Source of the DNA: a virus
DNA length: 37,191 bases
Strand: one strand, 5' to 3'
Virus record (IMG/VR): IMGVR_UViG_3300042388_000220
Coordinates: 1-37,191 of that record
Within the stretch, counting starts at the first letter, position 1. Each line of letters begins with the position of its first letter. This document shows positions 14,697-23,973 of the stretch, one piece after another. Under the pieces are notes generated by a model. It had not been told where the DNA came from, did no database searches, and was given only the letters and a program-made list of their open reading frames with translations. A program made the translations under genes and the position numbers.

Positions 14697-16469
14697 TTAG
14701 GAGTAGGTTAGCGAATGTTGAGACTCCACTGACCGGCGCTTGTCAGACATACGCGTCAGCCACTTTGGTGTCTGTCGCTTGACAATACCAACACCGTGGC
14801 CACCTGCAATCTCAAAACCGTTTCGGCGCGCCATTTCGAGCGCAACCACGAACGAATCCCACAAGTCAGGCGATCGGCCCATGCGTTCCTTGGTCTTGTG
14901 CTTCGGCTCCACGTCGATCAATCCAGTACGGGCGATACCCCACTCGCGCATCGCACCTTCCTCGGCGACTTCACGCGGCAGTTTCCGCAACTGCTTGGAT
15001 TCGATGAGTAGGCGAGACGAATACCAGAGCGCAGTCACCATCTTGCCGTAGGCCTCGCGCTCGGTCTTCGCATCCCCTTGGCGTACCGGACGATCCAGTG
15101 GCTTGCCGCCGAACTCAATCGGAACCACCTGCGGAGACCACAGACGAGCGAACGCAGACATCAGTGTGCCGCGTCCAGTGGAGTCAAACCCCACCTGCTC
15201 CGGGTTGATATTGCGCTGCTTGCAGTACAGCAACACGTACTCGGCAATTTGCTCTTCGGCCTGCTGCGCCTTGACCGCCGTGACCGGAATCACGATTGGC
15301 GGTTCTGCGAATGCTAGCACCGTGCGACCGGACGCATCTGGTCCGAACTTAAGGTCCGTCATAACGCATCGGTCACCGCCGACGCCTGAGTACGCAGCGT
15401 CGATGCCGATCACTCGGATGATCTTGTCAGCGCGGTCCCACGCGACATCGTCGAACGCTTGGTTCTGCTCGCACAACGACATCGTGACCACGCGCCTGGT
15501 GCCACCGTCCCGAGGCAGCAGACCGAGGTTCATCATCGAGAACTGCAACGAGTCCCGGCCGTAGTAATCGAGATCCGCCTGAATCTGCTCCGGCGTGATG
15601 ATGCCTCGATACGGATTCGTGCCCTTGGGGAATTTCGCATTCGGCGTGTCGTATCCACACAGCTGGACAGCCAACCCACCGGGTGCCCGCGTTCTCCAGG
15701 TGCGCGTTTTCTCCAAGTATTCGAGACCCTCCCAGCCGCCGAATGTCGGATGCGGTTCGCACACTACGCCAAGCGCATCATTGCGGTCCTTGGGGTTGCC
15801 CATCGCAATCAGCTTGAACTCGGGGTTCTTGCGAAGGTTAGCCACCGAGTCCAAGAAACCGCGCCCCATCAGTGAGGCTTCGTCCGCGATCAACATCACG
15901 CGGTCGTTCTTCAATCCGACGTAGTTCGAGAGGCCGACAAAGGTGCCGCCCACCTTGCACGCTACACCGATGATGCCGTCTCGAAAGTCTTGCGCTTCGG
16001 CGTCTTCATCTGAACTGGTCAGGATGAACCGGCTTTCAATCACGCGGCCCGGGAGCCACTCGCGGCGTTCCTTGGCTTTGTTGTGAAGCTCTTTGATCGA
16101 GCCCCAGATTCGCAGCTGGAGACCCTCACGCGTCGTTGACGACATGATGATCGAGGTGCCCTTCGGCCAGATGTAGAACGAGCACAGCCCAAACGCTGCG
16201 GAGTTGTACGTCTTACCAGACGAACCCGGCCCCATGATGCCGACCTCTTGGTTCTCGACGAATGCTTGGATCAGAAGCTCCGACCATTCATGCCAGTCGA
16301 AGTGCGGCCACAGCGCCGTCATGGCAGCGCGGAAGTGGTAATACTTGCCCTGGCCGTACTTCACGCCAGCGTTGTGAATGTACCCGCCACGACGCACCAT
16401 CTCAGCCTCGATCAGGAAGCGGTCTTTTGTACGCCACGGTATAGACAGGTAATCGGGGCTTTCATTCAT
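14697..16469 (-). CDS. terL: Terminase large subunit
   Basis: 590 residues from the ATG at 16469 (MNESPDYLSIPW), chosen because AGGA lies upstream at about the right distance. A longer start at 16514 would overlap the divergent gene. The ATPase domain has a Walker A GPGSSGKT (80-87) and Walker B MLIADE (192-197). The nuclease domain has GIDAAYSGVGGD (355-366), GFDSTGRG (428-435) and a late acidic cluster RSPDLWDS (532-539). These supply the RNase H-like metal site. The enzyme pumps DNA into the prohead through the portal and cuts it. No small terminase is recognisable in the window. Confidence 0.9.
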   Translation of the reverse strand: MNESPDYLSIPWRTKDRFLIEAEMVRRGGYIHNAGVKYGQGKYYHFRAAMTALWPHFDWHEWSELLIQAFVENQEVGIMGPGSSGKTYNSAAFGLCSFYIWPKGTSIIMSSTTREGLQLRIWGSIKELHNKAKERREWLPGRVIESRFILTSSDEDAEAQDFRDGIIGVACKVGGTFVGLSNYVGLKNDRVMLIADEASLMGRGFLDSVANLRKNPEFKLIAMGNPKDRNDALGVVCEPHPTFGGWEGLEYLEKTRTWRTRAPGGLAVQLCGYDTPNAKFPKGTNPYRGIITPEQIQADLDYYGRDSLQFSMMNLGLLPRDGGTRRVVTMSLCEQNQAFDDVAWDRADKIIRVIGIDAAYSGVGGDRCVMTDLKFGPDASGRTVLAFAEPPIVIPVTAVKAQQAEEQIAEYVLLYCKQRNINPEQVGFDSTGRGTLMSAFARLWSPQVVPIEFGGKPLDRPVRQGDAKTEREAYGKMVTALWYSSRLLIESKQLRKLPREVAEEGAMREWGIARTGLIDVEPKHKTKERMGRSPDLWDSFVVALEMARRNGFEIAGGHGVGIVKRQTPKWLTRMSDKRRSVESQHSLTYS

Positions 16470-16512
16470 CTTGCGGGAATCCTGCGATGGCCTTTCAATG
16501 GGTTCAAGCGTC

Positions 16513-18552
16513 ATGGTCGCCGAAAAGAATCGCGTGGTTGACGGCCTGCTCACCTCTGAAGGGGGTGTAGATAGCGGGTTCTCTCCGTCATTGATTCAAC
16601 CCAACCAACTGGCTTGGGCGGTGAACACGACTGTCCGTGGAGGTTTTCCCAAGGCGCGGCCAGGGATCTGGTTGAAAGGGTTGACGTTCCCGGACGTCAC
16701 CGAGGTTTACCAGAACGGGTACTACAACGCGGCCGTCAAAAAAGCGTTCACGGAGGGCTTCTTTCAGGGCTGCGGGACCTACATTTCCGACAGCGAAAAA
16801 CCCTACCTGATGGCCGCAATCGGCGGGAAAATTTTTCAGATAGACATATCCGCTGGATTTCTGGTTCAGGACCTGACTCCGATTGGATTCCAATTCACGG
16901 TCAACACCAGAGGCCGGGTCTCAAACGTCGCTACCTACGTTTGCGCTGCACCCCACGGGCTCGCCGCTGGAATGGTCGTGCGACTCCCGGAGCCTGTTGG
17001 CGCATCGTTCCCTGAAGGATTCTTTGGGGACTTCGTAGTCGATAGCGTGCCTTCGCCGACGACTTTCACGGTGTACAATCCCGGAGTGGATGCAGGACCA
17101 CTGCTTGGACCTTTGTTCGTCGCGTACAAAATGGAGACGGAAAGCCCAACGGCTGACCACGTGTTTTTCCAGCAGGCCGAAAACTGGTTGGTTGTCCAAG
17201 ACCAGCAGAGCCCACCGTATCTTTACAACGGCGGGTCATTGAGGCGCGCAACTGGAGAAGAGGTTCCAATCGGAGGCCCGATGGCTTACGGAAAGGGGCG
17301 CCTCTGGGTTGCAAATGGATCAGAATATTACGGCGGCGATCTGGTGTATGGCGATCCGGCCTATGGGCGCGACAGCGTCATTCGATTCACCGAGAACACA
17401 TTCCTCAATGAAGGTGGCGCCTTTGCCGTCTCCAATGGCCCGATCACCGGACTGGCGTTCGGCGCCAACTTGGACACGTCACTGGGAGATGGCGACCTGC
17501 TGGTATTCACGCCGACTGCGACCTACGCATTCAACGCCCCAGTGGACCGCGACGTTTGGAAGGATCTCGATTATCCGATCCAGCGATTCGCGCTGTTGAA
17601 CTTCGGCTCGTTCAACCATGAGTCGATTGTCCCGGTCAACGGTGACCTGTTCTTCCGAGCGCAGGACGGCATTCGGTCGTTGATCTACGCCAGGCGCGAT
17701 TTCACCGAATGGGGAAACACCCCTATTAGCCGGCAGGTTGTGAGGGCCTTGGCCTACGACACGGAATTTTATCTCAAGGCTGCTAGCTCCGTGAACTTCG
17801 ACAATCGGATGCTGATGACCATACAGCCGCAGAAGGTAAACGGTCGCGGCATCGTTCATCGCGGGTTGGTTGTCATGGATTTTGACTTGGTTTCCGGAAT
17901 GGGCCGGAAGCTGCCTCCCGCTTGGGAAGGCGTCTGGACGGGTGCTGACATTCTCCAGATGGTGACGGTTCGGGTTCAGAAATCGGAACGCTGCTTCTTT
18001 TTCGGGCTTAATCAGGGAAAGATCGGCCTCTACGAGGTTACCCGCACTGGTCAGTTTGATTTCGATGGGTTCGATGATTCGCCGATCGAGTGGATCGTTG
18101 AAACACGCTCACTTACGTTTGCCGAGCCTGCCAACAAGAAGCGCCTGATGAGCGCCGAACAGTGGTACGATCAGGTCATGGGCAACATCGAGGCCAAGGT
18201 CTACTTCAAGGCCAACGAGGGCGAGTGCTGGCATCCGTGGGCCGAGATCAAAGACTGCGCGAAATACCGCAACTGCGAGCCCGGTGAGGTTTCGTGCCCG
18301 CCGGCGGTGATCAACTGCCAAGAGGTCAAATACTACCAGCCGCCCGCCCGATCGCGCATTGCCCTGCCACAGCCGCCTGACAAGTGCGACGTGCAGACTG
18401 GCGGTTTTACCCGCGATGGCTACGAATTCCAGCTGCGCTACGTGAACACCGGCAGGTTTCGCTTGAAGCGAATTGCCATGGTTGCCCAACGTCTCCAGGA
18501 GGACATCTACGGCGATCTCAGCCGGGTGGCCTGCCCGTTACTCTCTGCCTAG
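16513..18552 (+). CDS. Beta-propeller tail protein (podovirus nozzle or stabiliser type)
   Basis: 679 residues from the ATG at 16513 (MVAEKNRVV); in-frame starts at 16498 or before also exist. It begins with a head-binding segment (GVDSGFSPSLIQPNQLAWAV) and has repeated blade-like strands (WLVVQDQQSPPYLYNG, LLVFTPTATYAFNAP, LFFRAQDGIRSLIY). It ends with a fold that includes QLRYVNTGRFRLKRIAM. This fits T7 gp12-like or P22 gp10-like proteins that close the short tail. An HGL-type beta module is inserted at about 136-198. Six cysteines (C572, C582, C588, C595, C602, C625) form a cluster. Assignment rests on this pattern and on the tailspike gene next to it. Confidence 0.65.
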   Translation: MVAEKNRVVDGLLTSEGGVDSGFSPSLIQPNQLAWAVNTTVRGGFPKARPGIWLKGLTFPDVTEVYQNGYYNAAVKKAFTEGFFQGCGTYISDSEKPYLMAAIGGKIFQIDISAGFLVQDLTPIGFQFTVNTRGRVSNVATYVCAAPHGLAAGMVVRLPEPVGASFPEGFFGDFVVDSVPSPTTFTVYNPGVDAGPLLGPLFVAYKMETESPTADHVFFQQAENWLVVQDQQSPPYLYNGGSLRRATGEEVPIGGPMAYGKGRLWVANGSEYYGGDLVYGDPAYGRDSVIRFTENTFLNEGGAFAVSNGPITGLAFGANLDTSLGDGDLLVFTPTATYAFNAPVDRDVWKDLDYPIQRFALLNFGSFNHESIVPVNGDLFFRAQDGIRSLIYARRDFTEWGNTPISRQVVRALAYDTEFYLKAASSVNFDNRMLMTIQPQKVNGRGIVHRGLVVMDFDLVSGMGRKLPPAWEGVWTGADILQMVTVRVQKSERCFFFGLNQGKIGLYEVTRTGQFDFDGFDDSPIEWIVETRSLTFAEPANKKRLMSAEQWYDQVMGNIEAKVYFKANEGECWHPWAEIKDCAKYRNCEPGEVSCPPAVINCQEVKYYQPPARSRIALPQPPDKCDVQTGGFTRDGYEFQLRYVNTGRFRLKRIAMVAQRLQEDIYGDLSRVACPLLSA

Positions 18553-18553
18553 T

Positions 18554-21445
18554 ATGCCCTCTTCAAACCCAGTTGATTACGGAGCGGATCCCTGCGGGCT
18601 ACGAAACAGCGCGTGGGCGATCAACGAATGCTTGCTCACAGCTGGTCGATGCGATTTTCCGGCAGGCACGTTTCTGCTGGGGTCGAGTCCGGGGGCGAAG
18701 ATCATCAATCGAATCCGGACTGGTGGCGTGGCGACATTCAACACGTCCACGCCGCACGGACTTGTTGCCAACGAAAAAATCACGCTTTACGGGTTTTCCG
18801 ATTCAACCTTCAACGGAACAGGCGCCAGCCAGTTTGGCTTTCAGGTTGTTTCGATCGTCAACCCCACTCGATTCACGGCAGCAGTTCCCGGCGCCGACAC
18901 TGGTTTGGTCACTGAAGACGGCTGGATCAACCTAATCGGCGGCGGATACACATCTTCGTTGGTCCTCGGATACGGACTTGCAACCGACAACGTAGAGTTT
19001 GTCGGAAAAGGCATCGGGCAAACGACGCTGAAGTTCGCAAACCATACGTCAACCAAGCGACTTGATACCTATGGATTCAACATCCAGATGATCAAGACGC
19101 TGGGCAATTATGCCGGCAGCGGCGTGGTTGGAGGTGCTGGAGCGTATCCGGGCCGCCCTGTGGATGCGACGAATTGCAAGAACACACTGATTCAAGGCAT
19201 CACGTTTGACGGCAACTATGCCAACAACTCGGTTGCTGACATCGCAATTACATCCGTTTCAAGGACCGCTGGAGTAAACACGTACACGACCGCCTACCCG
19301 CATTTCATAACTGCGGTAGCAACTCCATCGTATTCCCCTCCCGTCGTTCCGTACCCGTACACTAATGTCAGCGAAATTAATCAGTACATTTCAAATGTAA
19401 CGGTTGGTGGCGCTAGCGACATAAGTTTCAATGGGTACGGTTATGTTCAAAACATAACACAACAAACATTCCAGAGAGATTTTCGAGCGGTAATCATCGG
19501 CGGAAGGAACAACGGTTTTGCTGACATCTACACCAAGCACCCGCAATGGAACTTTGGTTTCACGCTTGGTGATAGCGTTGTCATTACGGGGATGACCGAC
19601 CCGGCCTTCAATGGCACAAAAACGGTCGATGGATTCCTTCCGGGCGGTCAGGAGTTTTATTGTTTCCGCGCAACGGCGCCGATAACGCTGCCCGCTCAAA
19701 ACGGACGCGTCTACTCTCCAACCTACTACCCCGACGTTCCGGCTACCGCGCAAACGACCGCAGGAGTCAACTCCTCCTACACGGTTGCGGGAATCAATCA
19801 TCGCGGTGAAAACGCGGTGTTCAGTGACAACCAGTTTTACGACTTCGGCGTTGGTATCGCAGATGCCGAGACGTTCATTGCCCTCTCGTTCCTACCGATG
19901 ACGGTGAACACGGAGACGCAGGGGGTGAGGGTGATCAACAACAAATTCGGATACCAGGGGCGAAACTCGATTCAGAGCGTTCTCTATCCCGGTAACGCAG
20001 AAGCCAACACCCAGTGCGCGATCGGTGGCTTTTCGAGCCTTGTGAATCCGATCAACGTGGTTTCCAGATCCGCTGGCGTGGCGACGTACACCTGCGTCAT
20101 GAAGCACACGCTGCGGGTTGGGGACGTGGTTGCCGTTTCTGGATTTTCAGCGGATCCGACATTCAACGGAACCGTTACGGTAATCAGCGTTCCGGACAAT
20201 TATCGGTTCACTGCCGCAAATGCTGGGGTCAACGTGGTTCCGGGCAAATACATCGACGGAAGCGTCGAAATGCTTCGCAGCCAGCGGATCCTTGCAGCTG
20301 GATGCACCTTCGAGCGCAACGAGGTTCGCGGTGGACCAAACAAGGTCAACCAGCAGAGCCCAGTTCATGCTATCACCGTTCGAGAGACGTTAAACGCCGA
20401 GGTTCGCTACAACAATTTCGACGGGTTTACTGGAACCTGCTTCTACGTTGATTCGTACCAGCACTTTGGAACGCGCATCCACAACAACTCAGCGTTGGAT
20501 ATTTGTGCGTTCATAGCGTTAAACGTGCAGGATTGGTATGAGTTGATCGGGCCGTTGACAGCGAATCCGAATCCGTATTCCACATTGATTTCAGCACACC
20601 GCGACATGGTTGTTGAAAACAATGACGTGTTACTTCAGGGGCCGGGAACTTGGTATTACCAGACGGCTTTCGATCCTCTCGACGCTGCGTTTATCGTCCT
20701 GAATCACGACGTTGATCGCAGCAAGTGGTACTACCCGACGGACTACCAGATTCCGATCTCCTCGGTGAGCCGCAACGGAAGCGGCATCTCGACGTTTACA
20801 ACGGCATCTGTGCATGAGCTTCAGGTGGGAATGCAGATTTCTACCGTGGGCGTAACGGACGGCACGTTCAACGGAGTCTTTACCGTCGCGTCAACGCCTG
20901 CGCCTACGACGTTCACGGTTACCAATCCCGGCACCGTCGTTTCATCTAGCGGCGGCTTCGTTGGCATCAACCTCCCGGTGAAATTCCCCTGGGAAATGCT
21001 GCCCATCGCCTACCAGCGGACATCAAACGTCGCGACGTTCACCACGAACAAGGCGCATCACCTGTCCATCGGTGATCACGTGACGACCGAAGGTTTCATC
21101 AACGCCAGCTTCAACGACGAAAACATCGTCACTGGAACGCCGACTCCAACCACGTTCACCTGCGCGAATGTCGGCCCGGACGTGGCGTTTACATCGGCAA
21201 CCGGCAACTTTTTCCGGTACGTCAGCAACGTCCAGATCACGTGCAACACCGTGCGTCGTTTGAGCGGGCAGGATCTTGTTCGCAACAACGGCGGCCGGTT
21301 TGGAGCAACGTTCCTGGCTGGACGGCCAGACCGGTGCGTTGCGCCGCTGGATCAATTTTTCTATTTCGATTGCCCGGGAGGGTGTCTCGATCTTCAATGC
21401 GACCCCGGCCCGTGTAAGCCAGACGATTACAGCTACCGAATCTAG
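18554..21445 (+). CDS. Tailspike with pectate-lyase-like beta-helix
   Basis: 963 residues, ATG at 18554 one base after the previous stop. The N terminus (NPVDYGADPCGLRNSAWAI, then CDFPAGTFLLGSS) matches the opening of pectate-lyase-3-type beta-helices in phage tailspikes, which bind or cut surface polysaccharides. Repeated beta-helix turns fill the middle (RVINNKF, RNEVRGG, VRYNNF). At least four copies of a short beta module (THG/KH...GD..T..G....FNG...V...TFT) are interspersed near residues 55-118, 502-562, 736-796 and 819-879, with a degenerate one near 235-380. The C terminus has C940, C944, C949 and C954. Catalytic residues are not evident. Confidence 0.7.
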   Translation: MPSSNPVDYGADPCGLRNSAWAINECLLTAGRCDFPAGTFLLGSSPGAKIINRIRTGGVATFNTSTPHGLVANEKITLYGFSDSTFNGTGASQFGFQVVSIVNPTRFTAAVPGADTGLVTEDGWINLIGGGYTSSLVLGYGLATDNVEFVGKGIGQTTLKFANHTSTKRLDTYGFNIQMIKTLGNYAGSGVVGGAGAYPGRPVDATNCKNTLIQGITFDGNYANNSVADIAITSVSRTAGVNTYTTAYPHFITAVATPSYSPPVVPYPYTNVSEINQYISNVTVGGASDISFNGYGYVQNITQQTFQRDFRAVIIGGRNNGFADIYTKHPQWNFGFTLGDSVVITGMTDPAFNGTKTVDGFLPGGQEFYCFRATAPITLPAQNGRVYSPTYYPDVPATAQTTAGVNSSYTVAGINHRGENAVFSDNQFYDFGVGIADAETFIALSFLPMTVNTETQGVRVINNKFGYQGRNSIQSVLYPGNAEANTQCAIGGFSSLVNPINVVSRSAGVATYTCVMKHTLRVGDVVAVSGFSADPTFNGTVTVISVPDNYRFTAANAGVNVVPGKYIDGSVEMLRSQRILAAGCTFERNEVRGGPNKVNQQSPVHAITVRETLNAEVRYNNFDGFTGTCFYVDSYQHFGTRIHNNSALDICAFIALNVQDWYELIGPLTANPNPYSTLISAHRDMVVENNDVLLQGPGTWYYQTAFDPLDAAFIVLNHDVDRSKWYYPTDYQIPISSVSRNGSGISTFTTASVHELQVGMQISTVGVTDGTFNGVFTVASTPAPTTFTVTNPGTVVSSSGGFVGINLPVKFPWEMLPIAYQRTSNVATFTTNKAHHLSIGDHVTTEGFINASFNDENIVTGTPTPTTFTCANVGPDVAFTSATGNFFRYVSNVQITCNTVRRLSGQDLVRNNGGRFGATFLAGRPDRCVAPLDQFFYFDCPGGCLDLQCDPGPCKPDDYSYRI

Positions 21446-21447
21446 CC

Positions 21448-22416
21448 ATGCCAACGATTGACATCACAGCTGGAGAGCTTCCACCTCCCCAGTGCTACGC
21501 CAGCGAACAAGATCGGCTGGAGGCGTATGCGGCCGCATTGATTGCCCAGCAAACGGTTGCGCCGGAGTGGGAAGCTAACGCAGTTTCCCCGCCCGCAGGA
21601 TCCCCGCTTTATTGGCTCAGGCTTGATGCCAACGCAAACCCCATCGAGATCCTGAAGTACAGCACCACGGCCCCGGCCGGCTGGGCGCGGGTTCAGACGC
21701 AGTTTACATACGGCGTCGGTGGCGGTGCAGCCAACGCCTACACGGTGACGCTGAGTCCCACTTCGCCAGGTGTGAATCAGGCTTATCGAACCGGTGTCTG
21801 CTACGCGTTTGTTGCGAACGCTCCGAACACGGGCGCCACTACGGTCGCCGTCGATGGGCTCGCGGCGAAGGCGGTTACGAAGTTTGGCACCATTCCGCTG
21901 GTCGCCAACGACATCGTGGCAAACCAGATGTGCGTAGTGGTCTACGACGGTACGCGTTTCCAGCTGTTGAATCCCGGCTTGAATGTTGGGACCGCAAACA
22001 TCGCCCCTGGAACCGATCGCCAGTTCCTTCGGACTAACTCGACGCCAGGCACGGTCTGGGAGTCGGGGTACATCACGCCGGTCGCAAGCTATCAGGCGAT
22101 TCCGGCGGCGGGTTCTGCGGTTACGTTCACACACGGCCTCGGAGTTGACCCGTTGACTTGGGATGTCGGAATTATCTGCACCGACGCAGGTGGTGATGCG
22201 ACGTATGCCTTGAATGACTACATACCGGTTGGAAGCATAATGCGAACCGACCTTTCAGAAACGGACCATCGCATTACTTCGTATTCAAATTCTACCGTGA
22301 TCGGAATGGTTCGCGGCAGCGTAGTTTCAGGGATTCAAGTGAACGGAAAAACCACCGGAGTTTTGACCGCGATCGACGTAGCCAAATGGAAAGTCATGGC
22401 CCGCGCCATCCGCTAA
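21448..22416 (+). CDS. Tail fibre-like protein
   Basis: 322 residues. The middle third (about 93-185) carries NAYTVTLSPTSPG, FVANAPNTGATTVAVDGLAAKAV and VVVYDGTRFQLLNPG, a beta-rich domain common in phage tail fibres. The C-terminal half (about 220-322) forms a separate beta-rich tip with VTFTHGLGVDP and NGKTTGVLTAIDVAKWKVMAR. It follows the tailspike gene directly, so it is probably another receptor-contact or fibre element. No enzyme motif. Confidence 0.65.
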   Translation: MPTIDITAGELPPPQCYASEQDRLEAYAAALIAQQTVAPEWEANAVSPPAGSPLYWLRLDANANPIEILKYSTTAPAGWARVQTQFTYGVGGGAANAYTVTLSPTSPGVNQAYRTGVCYAFVANAPNTGATTVAVDGLAAKAVTKFGTIPLVANDIVANQMCVVVYDGTRFQLLNPGLNVGTANIAPGTDRQFLRTNSTPGTVWESGYITPVASYQAIPAAGSAVTFTHGLGVDPLTWDVGIICTDAGGDATYALNDYIPVGSIMRTDLSETDHRITSYSNSTVIGMVRGSVVSGIQVNGKTTGVLTAIDVAKWKVMARAIR

Positions 22417-22417
22417 C

Positions 22418-23509
22418 ATGAGAAAAACCCTCGCCCAAGCCAAGAACTCCACGATCGCACAGGCTGTTGGTCTGGCCACCTGCGACGAGCGTTTCGTCCA
22501 GCTGCTGAACGAGGCTCAAGCGCGGCTTGCCGACATGGGCAAGTGGTGGGGCACGTACAAGAAGCTCCGCATCTGCGTTACCGCCGGCTGCATCACTTGG
22601 CCTCGCGAGGTTAAGACGATCGAGGCGATGAACGTCTGCGGGTACAACATCCCGATCCAGAACCAGTGGTACGAGTTCCAGACCGACGAACGGGCACCGC
22701 GCACCGGTTGCGGTCGTGAGGGATGCGAGCAAGACCAGCTGCTGGATCGCGGTATGGTGACCCAGTTTCGGGACTCAGTAGGCAGCTGCAAGTTTCGGGT
22801 CTACCCGTCTCTGACGGCCGATGCCGGCAAACGTATCCTACTTCAGGGCATAGATCCCGTGACCAACGAGGAGATCCGCACGCTGGATACGGTGAGCGGC
22901 GAGTACGTCTGGGGCGAGTACGTCACGTTGCCGAACCCTGCTATCACACCGTTCGTTGAGACTACGAACCTGTTTAAGCAGCCTGGTCTCAATGGTGCCC
23001 AGAAGCCGCTGACTCAAGGACGCGTCACGATCGTGGCCTACAACCCTACCACGACGATTTCTACACAGGTGGCCGTCTGGGGTCCCAGCGAAGAAAACCC
23101 CGAGTACCGCCGGACCTACCTGATCGGGATGCCCGAGGTCTGCGGTGGAACCTCCGGATGCAACGCGCAAGCGGAGAATGATTGCATCGACCACGGCGAC
23201 GGATGCGTGCCTCCAGATGAGGAATGCACCAACACGGTAGTCGAGGCGATCGTGCGCCTGGAGTTCATTCCGGCTATCGTTGACTCCGATTGGCTGTTCA
23301 TCGGCAATCTCCAGGCGATCAAGCACATGATGAAGGCCATCCAGAAGGAGGACCGGAATCAATACACCGAGGCTGAACGCGAGATCCAGTTGTCACTGCG
23401 ATCCCTCAGAAACGAACTCGAGGCCTACAGCCCCAACGAGCGCAGCGTGATCAACGTGCAGCCGTTCGGATCGGCCAAGACTGAATTCATCTTCGGTGGA
23501 TTTATCTGA
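22418..23509 (+). CDS. Head-tail connector-like structural protein
   Basis: 363 residues. The N terminus has RFVQLLNEAQARLADMGKWWGTYKK then CITWPREVKTIEAMNVCG, a pattern I recognise from structural proteins of uncultured tailed phages. It resembles tail tubular A or adaptor proteins in place and length. Cysteine pairs occur at C98/C103, and five more (C242, C248, C256, C263, C270) sit in an acidic loop. The C-terminal part (about 275-350) is helical with IKHMMKAIQKEDRNQY. Function is inferred from position between fibre and ejection proteins. Confidence 0.6.
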   Translation: MRKTLAQAKNSTIAQAVGLATCDERFVQLLNEAQARLADMGKWWGTYKKLRICVTAGCITWPREVKTIEAMNVCGYNIPIQNQWYEFQTDERAPRTGCGREGCEQDQLLDRGMVTQFRDSVGSCKFRVYPSLTADAGKRILLQGIDPVTNEEIRTLDTVSGEYVWGEYVTLPNPAITPFVETTNLFKQPGLNGAQKPLTQGRVTIVAYNPTTTISTQVAVWGPSEENPEYRRTYLIGMPEVCGGTSGCNAQAENDCIDHGDGCVPPDEECTNTVVEAIVRLEFIPAIVDSDWLFIGNLQAIKHMMKAIQKEDRNQYTEAEREIQLSLRSLRNELEAYSPNERSVINVQPFGSAKTEFIFGGFI

Positions 23510-23973
23510 TGACCGAAGAGCTTCCAGTTGTAGTGCAGCCGGTGACGTGGTTGGAATTTCTGACTGACGCAGACGTTCCGCTCGACGATCGACTGGATCG
23601 TTGGGAAGCGTTTGTCTCGGACAAGCCGCAGATCGAGTGCCCGCTCAACCATACTTACCCAGAGGGGTTGTACGTGCGGGAAATCTTTGCGCCAGCTGGA
23701 TCAATCATCACCAGTCGGATTCACAAGTTCGATCACCCGTTTTTCCTGCTTCAAGGAAAGCTCACGGTGATCAGTGAAACCGAGGGACTGGTTACGTACA
23801 CGGCGCCGATGTACGGAATCACCCTACCGCAAACGCGGAGGGCAATTTTGATTCAAGAGGATACGGTCTGGGTGACAGTCCATCCAAATCCTCAGAACAA
23901 GAAAGATCACGAAGAGATACGCAACGACCTCACTTACGTGAGGGATAACAAATATTTACTATGTCTTGGGTAG
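23509..23973 (+). CDS. Cupin-like phage protein
   Basis: 154 residues, start in a TGATG overlap with the preceding gene. The core has YVREIFAPAGSIITSRIHKFDHPFFLLQGKLTVISETEG, then APMYGITLPQTRRAILIQEDTVWVTVHPN. That is the G..(H)...H...F.L.G pattern and the later H of a cupin barrel. Similar cupin proteins often lie among late genes of tailed phages and have no established role. H-x(4)-H plus the later H in VHPNP could hold a metal. It overlaps the following gene by 13 bases. Confidence 0.65.
   Translation: MTEELPVVVQPVTWLEFLTDADVPLDDRLDRWEAFVSDKPQIECPLNHTYPEGLYVREIFAPAGSIITSRIHKFDHPFFLLQGKLTVISETEGLVTYTAPMYGITLPQTRRAILIQEDTVWVTVHPNPQNKKDHEEIRNDLTYVRDNKYLLCLG

Noticed and set aside
16440-16445. 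TATAGA as a -10 box for the tail operon
   Set aside because: No acceptable -35 sequence is present 15-19 bases upstream.
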